From Buxus sempervirens (taxonomy: Eukaryota > Streptophyta > Magnoliopsida > Buxales > Buxaceae): a stretch of 64,000 nt of DNA. The notes under the pieces were generated by a model. The model did not search any database. It saw only the letters and a list, made by a program, of their open reading frames with translations, and was not told the DNA's origin. Numbering within the stretch: position 1 is the stretch's first letter; each line of letters opens with the position of its first letter. The translations under genes were made by a program, and so were the position numbers. Below are positions 28,801-41,350 of this stretch, piece after piece. The stretch is from positions 26,675,126-26,739,125 of the forward strand of contig OX387195.1 in NCBI GenBank assembly GCA_947561395.2, in the 5' to 3' direction.

Positions 28801-31192
28801 CAAGATTAAATAGCCATATAAAAGCCCAAAGCATTTTGTAAGTTTTCATCCATTTACAAGATCAGATTTTCCATTTCTAATTGGAAGAAACAAAACCTTT
28901 GACGTCTCTTCATCCATAAAGAACTCTTGATGTAAAAGCACACAGAGATAAAGTACTGATCTCTTGTCTGGCACTGCATAGTTCCATATCTGATTAGGAG
29001 TGAAAGGCCAGTCAAATCCAGGTCTAGTTAGTTCTCCTTGAAATGTGTTTATTCATAGCAGCTGACTGAACATCTAGAGGTAAAGCATTGTTTTGGTTTG
29101 GGCTGTGAAATCGGCACCAAATGGAGGCAAACTCTGAATACTATATACGACCTTGAAATAATGGGAGCCAAGGTTGTCCAATGATAGAATGCATAATGTC
29201 AAACATAGAGATTCACAAGTGTAGTGCACAAAAGTTGCATGTCAGCCTAATTATTGGCCATCACTAACATGTTTAAATAGCTGATACAATGCAAGACAAC
29301 AAGACAGCAAAACAATAGAAAATGAAACAACTGAAATACGCGAAGACAAGATTGAATTTCTTCTTTCCTTATTAAATAGTTGCGGAACATGCAATACTGC
29401 ACGTCCATAAACCACAAACTGTTTAGTGGGTGGCACTGCACATACATAGGAATAAGATATGGCTAGTTCCAAAGGGACGTTGATTCTTTAAAATTTTCTG
29501 GGGGCATTTTATGGGAATAATATTAGACTTGAATCTCCCGTCTTCCTTTTATATAATAACGTGGATAACAACAGTTCAAGGAGCTTCTCAAAACTGATTA
29601 CCTTATGTACTGATATATTACATCTAAGCTGTACAGCAAGTGCAAACCCATTTCATGTTTCAATAAACCAAAGAAGAGGGAGAGAGATACAGGGGAGACA
29701 GAGAGAGAGAGAGAACCAAAGGATAGAGAGAAAGCAACATGAAGATGTTTCATTAAACCAACAAAATAGTTACCATCTGGTATTGATTTCAATTTTCCAT
29801 TCAGTAGATGCGGAGTAATATCATATTCTGTTTCTAGGTAGAAAGAATAACATGCATCTGTAAATCAAGCTAATCACACCCACAAATAATTTTTTTTTTA
29901 AATGTAAATTTGTAAATATGACAGAAGACATAAAACTATGCAACAAAAATAAGACAAGTAACTAAGCAACCTCAAAAACTGGAGCCTCCATGTCTTCAAC
30001 TTTTATACACTCGGCATTATGATCCTTCATTGGACCAAAAAGTTGTGCCCTAAACACAGGTGAGCGAGCTGCAAGAACCAACTTGTGTGCAGGAAATATT
30101 TCTCCATCAACTTCAAAATTTACATCAATTCCCTTTCCATTTTCCAACAGCTTTCCAAAATGCTGACAAATGTCTGAACTTGGAACATCTATGGAATATA
30201 CCTTAGGTCCCTCAGTATGTGTCCTAACAACTCCAACATTACAATGAATCGAGAGGCAATCATCTTTAAGGTAGTCTGATGTCTCGAGAGAAGTTCTTTT
30301 GTAAAAGCGCTTATAGCCCCTGCAATATCGAACATCAGATCTGTTATTTTGTGATTACCATCCATAAGAGCAGTTCATGCACTATACAGTTAATGTGAAG
30401 CTACTGGATACTTGGCACGCTAAATATGCCCCAGACAGTGGGGAAGGAGTTACACATTCATCATCGTCATCAGAAGCCAGTTCCCACCAAAGTGGGGTCT
30501 CTCCATCCCGCTCTATCAAAAGAGTTACACATTCTGCAATAAAAACTTGATGAGGAATCGATATATTTTAAAAAGGTGAATATCAGTACGAATTCTTTAT
30601 CTTTATTTTATATCATGACCTCGTTGGATAAACCCAAGCCATTGAAATTCCTTCTCTGATGCTACAAGCTAAAACTTCCCAAAACTCAAACAAACAAACC
30701 CACCTCAGACACAAAAAAAATTGATCAAAATCAAACGATATAACTAAGCGTGCCGCATTGAAACCTTCTAAAACCTCAAACTTACCACATGCTTCCACGG
30801 TATTTGAGAGTGTACGGCCCAGTCTCCAAAGTCCTCCCAAAATGACTGTGCACTTTATGCCTCTCCTTCCCACTCTGATCCAAAAGCGTCAATTCAAAGA
30901 GAGCCCTCACATCCATACCCTCGCTCGCGAGCGCGATGAACAGAGACACGTACGCGGCATTGTCCTCCACACTCTTACCATCTGGATAGAAATAAATTGC
31001 CCACTCGTAACCACCAACCATGAAGGTGTCAGAAGCGATGCACTTCCCAATCCCAAGTCCTTTTGACAGCGAATAGCCAGTAATCTTGAATTGGTGAGAA
31101 CCGTTAACGGTCTCGGAGAAAGACGTGGAGGTGGTGACAGAAGGAGATGAGGAAGAAGAGGGCTTGGAGATTCCTCTGCAAAACCTTACCAT
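25835..31192 (-). CDS. BPM1: MATH-BTB (BPM) adaptor of CUL3 ubiquitin ligase
   Basis: Exons on the minus strand: 31192-30786, 30319-29971, 28579-28303 and 26019-25835. They total 1218 nt, or 405 residues. The MATH domain occupies about residues 25-160 ([18 protein letters not shown] to GYKRFYKRT), the BTB domain about 185-310 ([23 protein letters not shown]), followed by a BACK-like helical part and a basic tail NGRRVKQR. The family bridges CUL3 to substrate transcription factors and has nuclear members. The start at 31192 gives [16 protein letters not shown], as in relatives; the frame stays open upstream to 31429, probably 5' UTR. The last intron (26020-28302) hosts a 1.5-kb hAT-like element. 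The symbol marks the BPM1/BPM2 type; strict orthology is inferred from neighbours. Confidence 0.93.
27270..27495. repeat. Minisatellite of AAGTCGACTT palindromes
   Basis: Irregular tandem units built from AAGTCGACTT, GTAAACAGAGGAGGAG and TTCACAAGTTTTATAG, repeated about five times. The core is a perfect 10-bp palindrome. It lies inside the hAT-like element, which probably carries it. Confidence 0.7.
27595..27950. repeat. CT/TCTCTCGC microsatellite
   Basis: About 350 bp of CTCTCT, TCTCGCTC and TCTGTCTC words, pyrimidine-rich on the plus strand. Long open frames here on both strands are low-complexity Ser/Leu or Arg/Glu artefacts. Confidence 0.85.
28580..29970 (-). other. Third BPM intron in plus-coordinate order (between BTB and BACK-coding exons)
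   Basis: A 1.39-kb intron with a standard GT donor next to 29971 and a TTTTCAG acceptor at 28580. It is AT-rich, with a short GAGA microsatellite near 29695. No other feature recognised. Confidence 0.6.
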
Positions 31193-31687
31193 TCCTAACC
31201 ACCAAGACAGGAAGGAGGGCCCGAAGTCTGTTTGTCTAGGGCTTTTTTCTCTCCCAAAAAAAAAACAATTCAAAAACGAATTGCACCTTCGAAATCCAAC
31301 GGGGAGCTTTGTAGATCTATAATTCCCCAAGAATCTGAACTGGTTTGGAACTAAGATATCTCCCGAAAATTCAGATGAATTGACAGGTCTGAACTCCGAA
31401 TTAGTGTTCGTTATCCGGTTTCCCTCCAAAGATAGCGGCTCGGAAGTGAAACTTCAAGGTTGATGGAAGAAATTACCGTTCGAATCAATACATGTTTCTA
31501 GGGTTTCGTCAGAGAGAGAGAAGGACTCCCAAAAACACGAGCTCGACGGCTTTTATTTGACTTGGATTTCTTACAGGCCATGCGGTATGATTTAAAACAG
31601 TCGTGCCATCTCTTTAGCCAACCTGACCTTGGAATTCTTGTGACCGTTAAATCCTCGAGCGCGTTTCGAGCTCCGAGTTTTCTGAAA
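31193..31687 (-). other. 5' UTR and promoter region of the BPM gene
   Basis: The frame upstream of the BPM start remains open to 31429, with a GAGAGAGAGAAGG stretch at about 31511. Typical leader sequence; no convincing TATA box was found. Confidence 0.4.
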
Positions 31688-32063
31688 GGGAAAATTAATT
31701 TTAGTAATACTTTTTAACATAATTAAGATTCAGTCAGGAATGTTTTGAATTTTAACTTTTAACGAATCTTTATCAAATAATTAATTTTTAATAACATTTA
31801 CGATTACGAATCAACTATTTCAAAAATGCCCTTACATTACTCACCAAATGGCTTTTACAAGTCGCTCAATCAAGGTACAAATCATTTTATTGATTCGTAC
31901 AAGCCAATTTATTGATTTGTACAAGTCTAAAATGGTTTTCACGAGTAACATTGAAATGTTATTAAAAATTAATTATGTTGATAAAGGTTTATTAAAATTT
32001 AAAATTCAAAATTTTTGACTGAATCTTAATTACTTTTAAAATATCACTAAAAATTAATTTTCC
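31688..32063. repeat. Foldback MITE, family A copy 3
   Basis: It starts GGGAAAATTAATTTTAGTAA and ends ACTAAAAATTAATTTTCC. Possible target duplications are TTTTCTGAAA on the left and TTTTCTCAAA on the right, one mismatch in ten, a size more like Mutator-type insertion than hAT. The middle has CGTACAAGCC and TTGTACAAGTC words. Confidence 0.6.
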
Positions 32064-33126
32064 TTTTCTCAAATAAAAATTAAATTAAACTGAATTTTAT
32101 GACCGTTAATACTTAACAGTATAGCTTTGCTCGTGTTGTGAGAAACTTTGCTTTGTTGGAAAATCAATTAACCAACCCAGATATAAAAAATTTGGCAAAT
32201 AAAAATTAAATTAAGTTGAATTTTAAAAAAAAGTATTGTGAGGGTTTATTTTAGAAAAAATAAGAATAGAACACATGAAACATGCTAGTTATAAATTTAC
32301 AATGGTGAGAAGGATTTTGCTAAGAAATTTTCCTGCATTAAAACATAAAAAGCAATTCTCATAAGGTTGACGTTTATTTGAAGAACCCCACTCCTTAATG
32401 GTAATTCAATATTATTTTATATTGAACCTCACATGGGGTTTATGTACGTTAGGACATTTTAATTTCACAACTAACAACAACGGTGTTTCACAAAGAAAGA
32501 TAGTGACTTTAAACTAACAACAACGGTGTTTCACAACTAACATTTTAATTTCACAAAGAAAGATAGTGACTTTAAACTTCACTAACAACGGTGTTTGTGC
32601 AGTATTGCACTTATGCAAATAAAAAAGTTAGGATTGCATGTAATGAATAAGAAATTATTGAAGGGCGATCACTGCATTCTTCAAAAGTGAGAGGATTTGA
32701 TTGCTTTCGTAAGAAACTAAAAGGGAGGTAAGTGTAATTTTCTCGAATAAAAAAAACAAAGTTGTCCATGCAAATATATAAAAAATAAATGACAATAAAA
32801 GATTATTTAAAAATATATATATATTTTCGACATGCTTTCCAAAGGGGCTGTTAGTTTTATATGCAGTTTATATAGATAGATGAAATGCACGTAACATGGT
32901 TAGAGACGAAGACTTACCTAACCAAACTGAGTCATAGATGAAGGCACACAACCATTATGACTCCTATAAAGGAGATCAAATGTTTCACGTGATCTTCGAT
33001 CAGTCAACGGTTCAAGATATTGAACAAACTCCAATGATTAGGTGGGTATTGGAAAGTTATAAAAAAAGAAGAAGCCATGCACTTATTTTGCATGAATAAC
33101 ATGCGATCACTTTGAATCTCTATATA
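32064..33126. other. AT-rich spacer with local duplication and Helitron-like relic
   Basis: About 32462-32600 holds a tandemly repeated unit (CACAAAGAAAGATAGTGAC and AACAACGGTGTTTCACAA, each twice or more). About 32605-32876 resembles a degraded Helitron on the minus strand: its 5' end reads TCTATATAAACTGCAT and contains CAGCCCCTTTGGAAAGCATG, with a GTGCAATACTGCAC hairpin near 32605, but no clean CTAG end. No gene. Confidence 0.4.
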
Positions 33127-33396
33127 CTAGGGTACCACACGTGCTATGCATGTACGCAGCAAATTACGTGGGCCACACTTAGAAATCTATATCTATACTA
33201 TATATAACGTGAGGCTCACCATTTGTTATGTGATTCGGTTATACACATAACAAATTGGTAAAGTCATAACGGTTTAAATCTGAAAAGGTTGTTATAGCTG
33301 AGAATTGTTTTGTTTGTAAAGAGAAATTCTTGAAAGAAAATGGAGGAGCAGAATCTGGGGATAATATTCCCCAATTCTCTTTACTAATAATATAGA
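33127..33396 (-). mobile_element. Small non-autonomous Helitron, 270 bp
   Basis: On the minus strand it starts TCTATATTATTAGTAAAGAG at 33396 and ends with a hairpin region (CATGCATAGCACGTG) followed by GGTACCCTAG at 33127. The base before the start is A and the base after the end is T, the A-T host site typical of Helitrons, with no target duplication. There is no coding capacity. A second start-like word (TCTATACTATATATAACG) lies inside at 33190, suggesting a nested or rearranged relative. Confidence 0.55.
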
Positions 33397-34631
33397 TATG
33401 TTGAATTAATTATCATTTAGATCAGCATAATCAAAGGAACTTTCATACTTTATACTTGGTTGACAATTTTGTATCCAAGACCTGGTATCAAAACCTACAC
33501 TTTACCTACCTCCAATTAAAGACACGTGGCAACTACGGTACATGTGTGTGGCAAGTTGAGCATACTAGTGATATTAAAAAAAAGGGTAAATTACAAAATC
33601 CTGTCATGAGGTATGAACTAGCCATACATGCCTTTACCCTTTGTCATCTTACACTTAAAAGTTTTAAAATAACACTTTCCATTTGTTATGTTACACTTAA
33701 AGTTTGATTTGTTTTTATTTAAATGCCCTCTTCTTTCTTAAAAATTACCTTTTTTTGTTTTTTGTTTTCTTTTTTCTTGCCGCCTAAGAAAATAATTTAA
33801 AGAATAAATTCATCTTTTTATATTAAATCATGGACGTCAACCATGAACCATTCCTGTATATATATTATTAAAAAAAAAAAACTCAGACGGCAACTTAAAG
33901 GGTGTGTGAGTGTGACCTTTTCCTTTTCATAAATCTTAATGAAAATAAGTATTATTTCAAAAACTTGAAAGGAGGTATGTGTAATTAATGAAAACCTTAA
34001 GGAGATTTCTAAAAAAATCGGAAGAGAGAAAAAGTACCAAAGATTTTGCACTGGCCAATCCATCTATCTATAATCTGATTCACATACATCCCCATCAAGG
34101 TCTAATCACGGATTATCTTTCAATGATTTTGATCGCTAATGGGGGTTAGGGTTACGCGTTTAATGAATGGGACCGTGCAGATTTTTTGTTTTTTTGGGTA
34201 AACAGTGCAGATTGTTATGTTAACGGCGGAGTTTCATTTATCTCCATTCACGGCTGTCAGGGAAAATAAAAAAATTCAAAAAATCATGTTCACAGATAAA
34301 CAGCGTTGGTGAAATACAAAACAATCTCGGATGTGTCCAAAAAGAACAATTGACGTCTCCAGTTGTCCCGATTACGAATCCTAACCTCTACTCTCGAGGC
34401 CGTGAGAGCCGCAGATCCTTATGGAAATTTTCTCGATGAGACAAATGGAACCCAAAATCTTTTCTGAATTTTTTGGCTGCCACCCAAACCCTTCAACTTG
34501 CGGTATTTCTGCTTCTGATAGATCGGGTATAGATAGCTTAACGGTATCTTGAGCGCCTCAGGGGGAAAATTTTTTATAAAAAAGAGATTTCGATTCAGAA
34601 ACGCGTTTTCTGAACTGGGTTTCTATCGGTT
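33397..34631. other. Spacer and promoter/leader of the following gene
   Basis: 33580-34015 resembles the dispersed non-coding repeat also seen at about 10.2 and 62.4 kb (GGTATGTGTAATTAATG, AAGGAGATTTCT). From about 34350 the sequence becomes leader-like for the gene starting at 34632. No other gene. Confidence 0.35.
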
Positions 34632-37600
34632 ATGGTCGAGCGTTGTTTGATGGCATCTTATGCACACCCTCCTGGGTTGTTTCATCAAGAACTAGGCATC
34701 TGCAGGACTTCTAAGGTGATTTTTGATAAAAAGCTGTTATTTTTGTTTAATTTTACTGAATCCAGTGATTGGGTTGTTAATGCATGTAATAGATGGATAG
34801 GATTTGTTAGATTTTTGTTTTCCTATATCAGAACTTATTGGCAATTTGAGTTAGCATGAATTGCAAGTTTGGACTTTGAATGATTTCTTATAGGTTCAAT
34901 CTGTAATCTAGTTGCTGCAGTTCAAATACGTCGATTGCTTTGTTCGATTGAATTGTTGTTTCTTGTTTTTTTTCTTTCTGTTTTTGTTTTCGTTTTCGTT
35001 TTTGTTTTTGTTTTTTTTGTTTTTGTGATCTTTTGGGAAGAAACGGGGTTAGGTTTATGTTCTGTGTCTGTTTTTTTCATTCTCGCTCTTGGAGATATTG
35101 GCCAGTTTTCAATTGCTTGCATAATTTGTTGCTTCTGCAGGATTTTGTGAATATGAAAGTCTGTTCATCTGTTAGCTATTATTTCTGTGGTTATCACATC
35201 CTTTTCTGGTCATGGAATTGATTAATTTGCACCATGTACAACTAAATGCTAGAGAATCAGACCTCATGGCATTTATTGGATTTGATTATATCATGTTGAT
35301 GTCTTATACTCCCCACACTGGTATTTTAGGGCTGGGCCTGTGCATGGTCTGGAGCCATGTTTCACCAGCTTTTTTGAAAGGTGAAACAAACGTACAAGTC
35401 TGAATATAAAGTCGATGTGTACTCATGATTCACCGTCAGAGATAGCAGATGAAACATGCAGCGCTTCAGCTGATATGCACTATTTTTTTTCCTTTTTGTG
35501 GGTGGGGGGTGGAGTATACATAGGTACTGCTTGGTTCTGTTTTTTGGGGATTTTAGGCTTTTTCACTGAGAGAAAGTCTTTGTCCTTGCCTCGGTCTTGA
35601 TTGTGAAATCCTCTCATCGATTCATCTGTGGATGTAGATTTACAAGCCAATTTATGTAAAGCTTCATGTTCTTGTATTTGTTTACACGACCTTTAGTTTT
35701 ATTTTCTGTTTAATTGCTATCTTCTATCTGAAAATCTGCAACAGTTTCAACCATATTTTCGTGTTGAGAAATCCATTTTTACTAAATTGGCATAGCACTT
35801 TTTTGTTGCTGTTTTAATGATTTAAAAGCATTGTTGTTGCTGTAATAGATTGGGTGTGGTAATTTTGAAAGCTTTGAATTCTTTTTCCTTTCCACTTTTG
35901 TTGTTGTTGTTGTTGTCTTTCTCTAATCATGTATCATGAGATTTTGAAGACAATTTTTTTTTTGTTCTCATTATGAATGTTCCTGATTGCAGTACGGGTG
36001 TTTTCTGCTCTGATAAATTGGTCTTAACAACCTACTGTATTATTACCTTTGAAATGAATAAATAAACACACACACACATGTACGTATATTATTATCCATC
36101 AATTAGTAACGGGGTTTTCTCAATCTTTGGTTGATACAGGAGTATCAGCCTCTTATTTCATGTCCAGGAGCAAGGAAAGAGGTCATAAAATCAGGTTTCC
36201 TTGACCTGAGGCCATCTCAGCTGGAGAATCCAGAGACACCTGTGAGCCACCTGGTGGATGATAAAATGTCTGTCAAGCTTGCCTCAGCTATCATGAAACC
36301 CATGCTTGTTGATGTGGAAGGTTTGCAGCTAATCAGGCACATTCTGTACATATTGGATGAACTTATTTATTATATTTATCTATATATTTTTTTTGTATAT
36401 ACTTTAGTTCATAGTTACATTTCGTAACTAAGCATTAGCTCACGGCATGCTTGTATACTTTTCTTTTGATAGCAGGTACTCACCCTCGTTCAGTATTTTT
36501 CAGCTTTGGAATCGCTGAACAGTGCATGAGACATGAAAAGATAATGCAGTTCCTCAAGTCGGAATCAACAGAAGTAGAACAAGTTGTTGTAGAACTATCT
36601 GATTTAATGGACCTTCAAAGGTCGGCAATTGGTATGCATCTGCGACCATTTGCTCTCTTAGATGATAGGCTTTGTCAGCACGAAGTTGCGGGTGATGAGA
36701 TTCGGCCTTCTTTTGTTTATCCTGGGAGGAAAAGTTCTGGCGAGAACCCTATGGTGGATTTTGTTGGGGATTTGACCCATAGTTCAAAAATTACAGTTCA
36801 ACCGAATGGCCAAGTCTTGTTTAAGGGAACCAGTGCTGAGATAAAGGATATACTTTCTGTTGCTTCAGAGTTTTACCTGTCAAGGACCTCAGTTAATTCC
36901 AGAAAGCAATCCTTTTTGGTCCCACATTTTACTAGGTATGGACCCTGGAATCTTGCTTTATGTTCTCAGATATTGTAGGCAAATGGGGCACAATATACGT
37001 TTTCAGATATTGTCACCAGGCTCTGACAACACATAGACAAACATGGAACTAGGAAAAGATCCACCAAGAATCTTGTACTTTCCACAAACAAATCTTCACA
37101 TCAGAGATACTTCTCCATAAACTAATACCATATGGTCCTTTAGAAGGGAGCCATCTCTCCCCATTATCTCAAAAATGGTTATTATTTGTAAACATAGAAG
37201 CATTGTGAATAATTCCCTCAAGTGGATACTATTGCACAACACATCCTCCAAAATCTCAACCTTGAGTCACTGTCAACAAAGAAACCTTTACCTTTTACAA
37301 ACAAATCAGCAGTCCAGACTCCAGAGTTAGTTGTCAAACCAATACCATGTGTTCCTTTACAAGAGGGAATCTCTCATCAATTATCACTGAAATGGTTGTT
37401 GTTTCTGAACTCTAACTGGATATTCCATGCCATGGCATCTCTGCCTGTTTTCAAGCCTCATGCTTCAATTTCTGAATCCTGGTATTGCTACAACTGTGCC
37501 TCATAACATTCTCATACTCAAGACCACCAATATTTGCACCTATATCTCCTAACACCATACATCATTGTGAATTGAGGATACTCATCATAGAGGGGAGATT

Positions 37601-40227
37601 TAGATCAAGCAATATTTCTGCTTCTCCTGTACTTGTGACAAACGTGCAGATGAGCAGAACCCTCATTTATGGGTTGGACCATAAGCATTTTCAAGGTCAG
37701 TATTCAATGGATGGGAATTTCGCAGGATTTTCACAATCATTTCATGTATAGTTATGCTCTTTAGCTTTCTTCATGATATTCCTGATTGTCTGAAAATTCT
37801 AATAGATCAGGTGGTTGGCATCTTGGAACAAAAATCTCTGATTGATCACATAATTTGCCTTCTAATTGATAGAAAAGAGTTGGATACAATAGATAATAAT
37901 TTAGTTACCTCTTTTTTTTTTTTTGCTAGAGAATAATTTAGTTACTCTGATTTTACTACATTCTGTATGGGTTTTCTAAATTATGTACTTCTAGAAGTTT
38001 TTGTTTTCATTGAATGTTGTAACCGATTACTGTAAGTTGGACCATCATTTTCAAAATGTGTTAAATTCTAAATTGATTTTTGTATGACAATATTTTGGTT
38101 TCACCAAAATATTACGACTGCGTTTAATTGGAACTACTTGACATGATGATCATTATATTGAACAGATTAGACCTGAGTGAAGTGGGAGCTGATATTGATC
38201 GATCTTCTTTGAAGCTAGAGGCAGCGGTGGTTGCTCCTCTAAAAAGGTATTTGCCAGTTAAACATTCATGCTACCATATTTATTTTTTATTTTTCATTGA
38301 TTGATCTGATCTCCACGTCAATAGAGACTGGGTTCTTCCCTCAGGTCTTTCACTGGTTTTGCATACTTCGTGCTGATGCTATGTGACCCATAAGCAGTAT
38401 TATATTCATAGCCCACCAAGTCAGAGATCTGGTTGTATGATTGGTAGATAACCTCTTGGCAGGGACATTTTGCAAAATGAGACTGACTGGACGTTGTAGG
38501 GATCTTTCCATTTCAATTGCATCATGTGAGAAATTGCCTACCATTAACCTTATGTCAATGTGGTCCAACTTTCAGATGCACATTGCGAAGATTCTAATGT
38601 CTCAAATTTTGGGCTGACAGGGACAGTGAATTGATTGAGTGATCTGTTTCAATTGTGTTTGTGGCCATATCCCATCCGGTTATTGACTCATTGATTTAGG
38701 CTTTAAATGAATATGAAGCCCTTGGCCACAAAAGATGCATGGAGTGGATCCTCTTTCAATATTACATTGCCATGTATAGAAAAACCAGCTGTGATTAAAC
38801 CACAAAACCTACCATTAAAATGTCTGCGATTGCACCACAAAACCTAGTGGTAAAAATGGCTCTGATTGCACCACAAAAACCATCATTGTTTGTGCTGGTA
38901 GTGGATCTTCATTCGAATCACACAGCCTCCCATACCAAAAGAATAAAAAATAAAATTAAAAGGCTGTGATTGCACCACAGAACTCGCTGCAGTCTGTTCA
39001 TGTCTTTTCACATGTACAAGAAGTATGTTCTATTGCCATTGTAGCCCTGCCTTGTATTCGTTAAAAGACACAGCCACCCTTGGAGGGTTTATGTGTTGCA
39101 ATGATAGCCTGTTTGTATGAATTGCCATGAAATGTAATGTTTATGGTTAGATCTGCTCCTGTTTGCTTTTCTTAATCCTATCTCCCCACACCCCACTCAC
39201 CACACACACAACCACCCCACACCCCCACCACCCCCCCACCCTCCCAACCCAAATGCACCCGTCCTCCTCCTCCTCTCCTTTTTTGGCTTCATATATCAAT
39301 TTCCTTGTTATTTGATTTTGAATGCTCATTAGAAAATGCCTCCAAGGATTCTGTATATCCTAGTAGATGGCTTGTGCGATGTGACACCCATGATAACAAA
39401 AAATGAGTGAACATGTTAAGCAGTTAACTTATTCTAAGCAGTGATATTGAGGATAATTGATTGCGTACTTGAAACGTGAAATAATGAAGGAAAAGACACA
39501 ATTTCCCTTTTAGTGTGTCTATATACATACATATATATTGAAGGTTAGTTTTGAAAGTTTTTCAGAAGGTTTGGAATCCTTCCGAAGAGTTCTTTTGACA
39601 TTCTGCATCGCAAACACAGTATTAGTGTTCTATCCCTTGGTTGGTAACAAGTTTATTGACAATAACAGTGTTACTAGTCCATCTCTTCATTTTCCTGTCA
39701 TATTTCTTGACTTCTTTTATGTTTCCAGTCCTGATAAGACCAAGTCGAAGCCATCATTGAGGAAGAAGCATGGCAAAAAGTCAGGAAAAGAGAGGGATCT
39801 CTACCAGAAGAACTGCTTTCAAGCATGTGAAAGCCTTCTATCACTAATTGTAGACAAGAAAAGAGGGAAGACAGCATTCCTGTCCCTGAAGAAATCTGGC
39901 CCTGAACTACCCCAGCTTCTGACTCAATTCTCTGCTGGCATTGCTGGGACTGGCCTTGCTGTTCTATTTTCTGTTTTCTACAAAATCTCTTGTGGAAGGG
40001 CCCCCTTGTCTGCATCCAAGCTCTTGAATACTGGCTTTGGGTTTGCACTGGTTTGGCTTTCATGGGCAGTGAATAAATTGAGAGACACAGTCATCTATAT
40101 AAGCAGGAATTCGAGCAAGCTGGGCTCGAATGAAGAGGAGATGAGGAAGATGGTAGACAAAAGTGTGAATGAGATTTTCATCAGAGCTGCAACATTGATG
40201 GCTGTGGCGGTGCTGAGGTTTGCATGA
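34632..40227 (+). CDS. Conserved plant protein of unknown function, C-terminal membrane segments
   Basis: Five exons: 34632-34715, 36140-36320, 36476-36935, 38166-38246 and 39729-40227. They total 1305 nt, or 434 residues, with consistent splice phases. I do not recognise a named family. The N-terminal half is soluble (motifs THPRSVFFSFGIAEQC and HLRPFALLDDRLCQHE). A Lys-rich stretch (SKPSLRKKHGKKSGKERD) precedes a C-terminal third with hydrophobic segments (FSAGIAGTGLAVLFSVFY; LLNTGFGFALVWLSWAV; a last AATLMAVAVLRFA). Another in-frame Met at codon 7 (MASYAHPP) is an alternative start. It may be an organelle or endomembrane protein, but location is not certain. Clean splicing and unbiased coding across five exons argue that it is real. 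It lies between the BPM and guanylate kinase genes. Confidence 0.8.
34716..36139 (+). other. First intron of the unknown gene
   Basis: A 1.42-kb intron with a GT donor after TCTAAG and a TTGATACAG acceptor. It holds T/G-rich simple repeats (TTTTCGTTTTCG at 34988, TTGTTGTTG at 35901, CACACACA at 36067). No other gene. Confidence 0.6.
36936..38165 (+). other. Third intron of the unknown gene
   Basis: A 1.23-kb intron between TTTACTAG and the TTGAACAG acceptor. It holds internally repeated phrases (37050-37170 against 37270-37385: AAACCAATACCATGTG-like, TCCTTTAGAAGGGA/TCCTTTACAAGAGGGA), a diverged duplication. Non-coding. Confidence 0.5.
38247..39728 (+). other. Fourth intron of the unknown gene
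   Basis: A 1.48-kb intron. It includes short repeated phrases of the form GATTGCACCACAAAACC (38810-38990, about four times) and a C-rich microsatellite CCACCCCACACCCCCACC-like at 39180-39245. No gene. Confidence 0.55.
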
Positions 40228-41350
40228 ACCGGGAAGGTACGGAAAAAATTTCAGGAAAGATATGTACCAAAATATGATAGTTATCTAAGTATCAATAATT
40301 TGGAGAAATTTTGAAGAATGTTTTGGCTGTGGCTGTCAAATTCAATAAGTTTTGCAGCAGTTTAGGCTTCATCTTGCATTCATTTTGGGAACTCATTCCA
40401 CAGTTGGGAATGAGTTCCAGTAAGCTGTAACAAAGCGGGGGCTTGGTTGCAATTTGCTAATGAGTTTTAAAAGACGCATTGTAAAGAGGAATTACCCCTA
40501 GGCCTGTTTTTGGATTTTGAAAACTCATTTTGCAAAAGTGTGGTGGCAAACTTTTTATATTTAAAAATTCTTTAGAAATATACTTGAAAAATTGTTGTAA
40601 ATACGTGACAAAGAATATAGACTTGTCATTTGTAATCCCGTACGTACCCATTCCTTATATTTATATTATATAACGCAAGAAGACCCGTTTGGAAGCGTGC
40701 CAAACGCAATGTGCAACTTTTCAAAAAAACCTTTCCTTGCATGGTTAAGATTCATTAATAAAAGGGGTGTCACAACATCTCAATTCCATTTATTTAAAAT
40801 TAGCAAGGTGCATGCAGTAATGCATGTGTCTAGAAAGAAAAGAGAGGGAACAGTTGTAAAAACTACAAATTCTTAAATGAATTGTTGCGTTCATGATTAT
40901 TATACCCTTTTTATTTAAGGGTCTTAACAATGATATGTAAGGACTTTTTGGGGAAAGAGCACATTAGGTTTGGCACACTTCCCAAGGGCCTATTCCTGTT
41001 ATATATAATATAGACTTAAGCAGTTTTTGTAAATGTTCCCACTACATGCAGTATTGCACGTGCAACCTGCTAGTATATATAAATGCCGAAGAAGACCATA
41101 TTTTTGTATTTAGGATGTGTGCTGATTTGTTAATTATTCATACTCTAACTCAATAAAGACCTTGTAATGGATACAATTCATCTTTGTATAGAGAGAATGT
41201 TTGGTCAAAGAAACAAAAGATTGGGGATTGAAATTTGGAACAAAAATAAGTTGAAAATTTCTCTTTGGGTACCAAAATCTTTCTTGTAAACACAGATTTC
41301 GAAAAAGAAAAGAACATAAGCTGTTGAGTGCCAACACCTTTAGATCGCTC
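40228..41350. other. Spacer after the unknown gene, with Helitron-like DNA
   Basis: The 3' UTR of the unknown gene, then AT-rich spacer containing the element at 40652-41074. At 40973-41014 an inverted copy of the Helitron start-like sequence (GGCACACTTCCCAAGGGCC) occurs, so two relatives may overlap. No gene. Confidence 0.4.
40652..41074 (+). mobile_element. Helitron-like element
   Basis: The start region reads TATATTATATAACGCAAGAA then GACCCGTTTGGAAGCGTGCC, the family 5' signature. The end has a TGCAGTATTGCACGTGCA hairpin and CTGCTAG followed by T (41070-41074). No coding frame. Start position is uncertain by a few bases. Confidence 0.4.

Noticed and set aside
30782-31429. BPM start at 31429 giving a 79-residue N-terminal extension
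   Set aside because: Family members begin a few residues before [15 protein letters not shown]; the extension has no similarity I know and looks like an open 5' UTR.
39178-39245. C/A-rich tract as telomere-like or coding
   Set aside because: A simple CCACC/CACAC microsatellite in an intron; not the TTTAGGG plant telomere unit.
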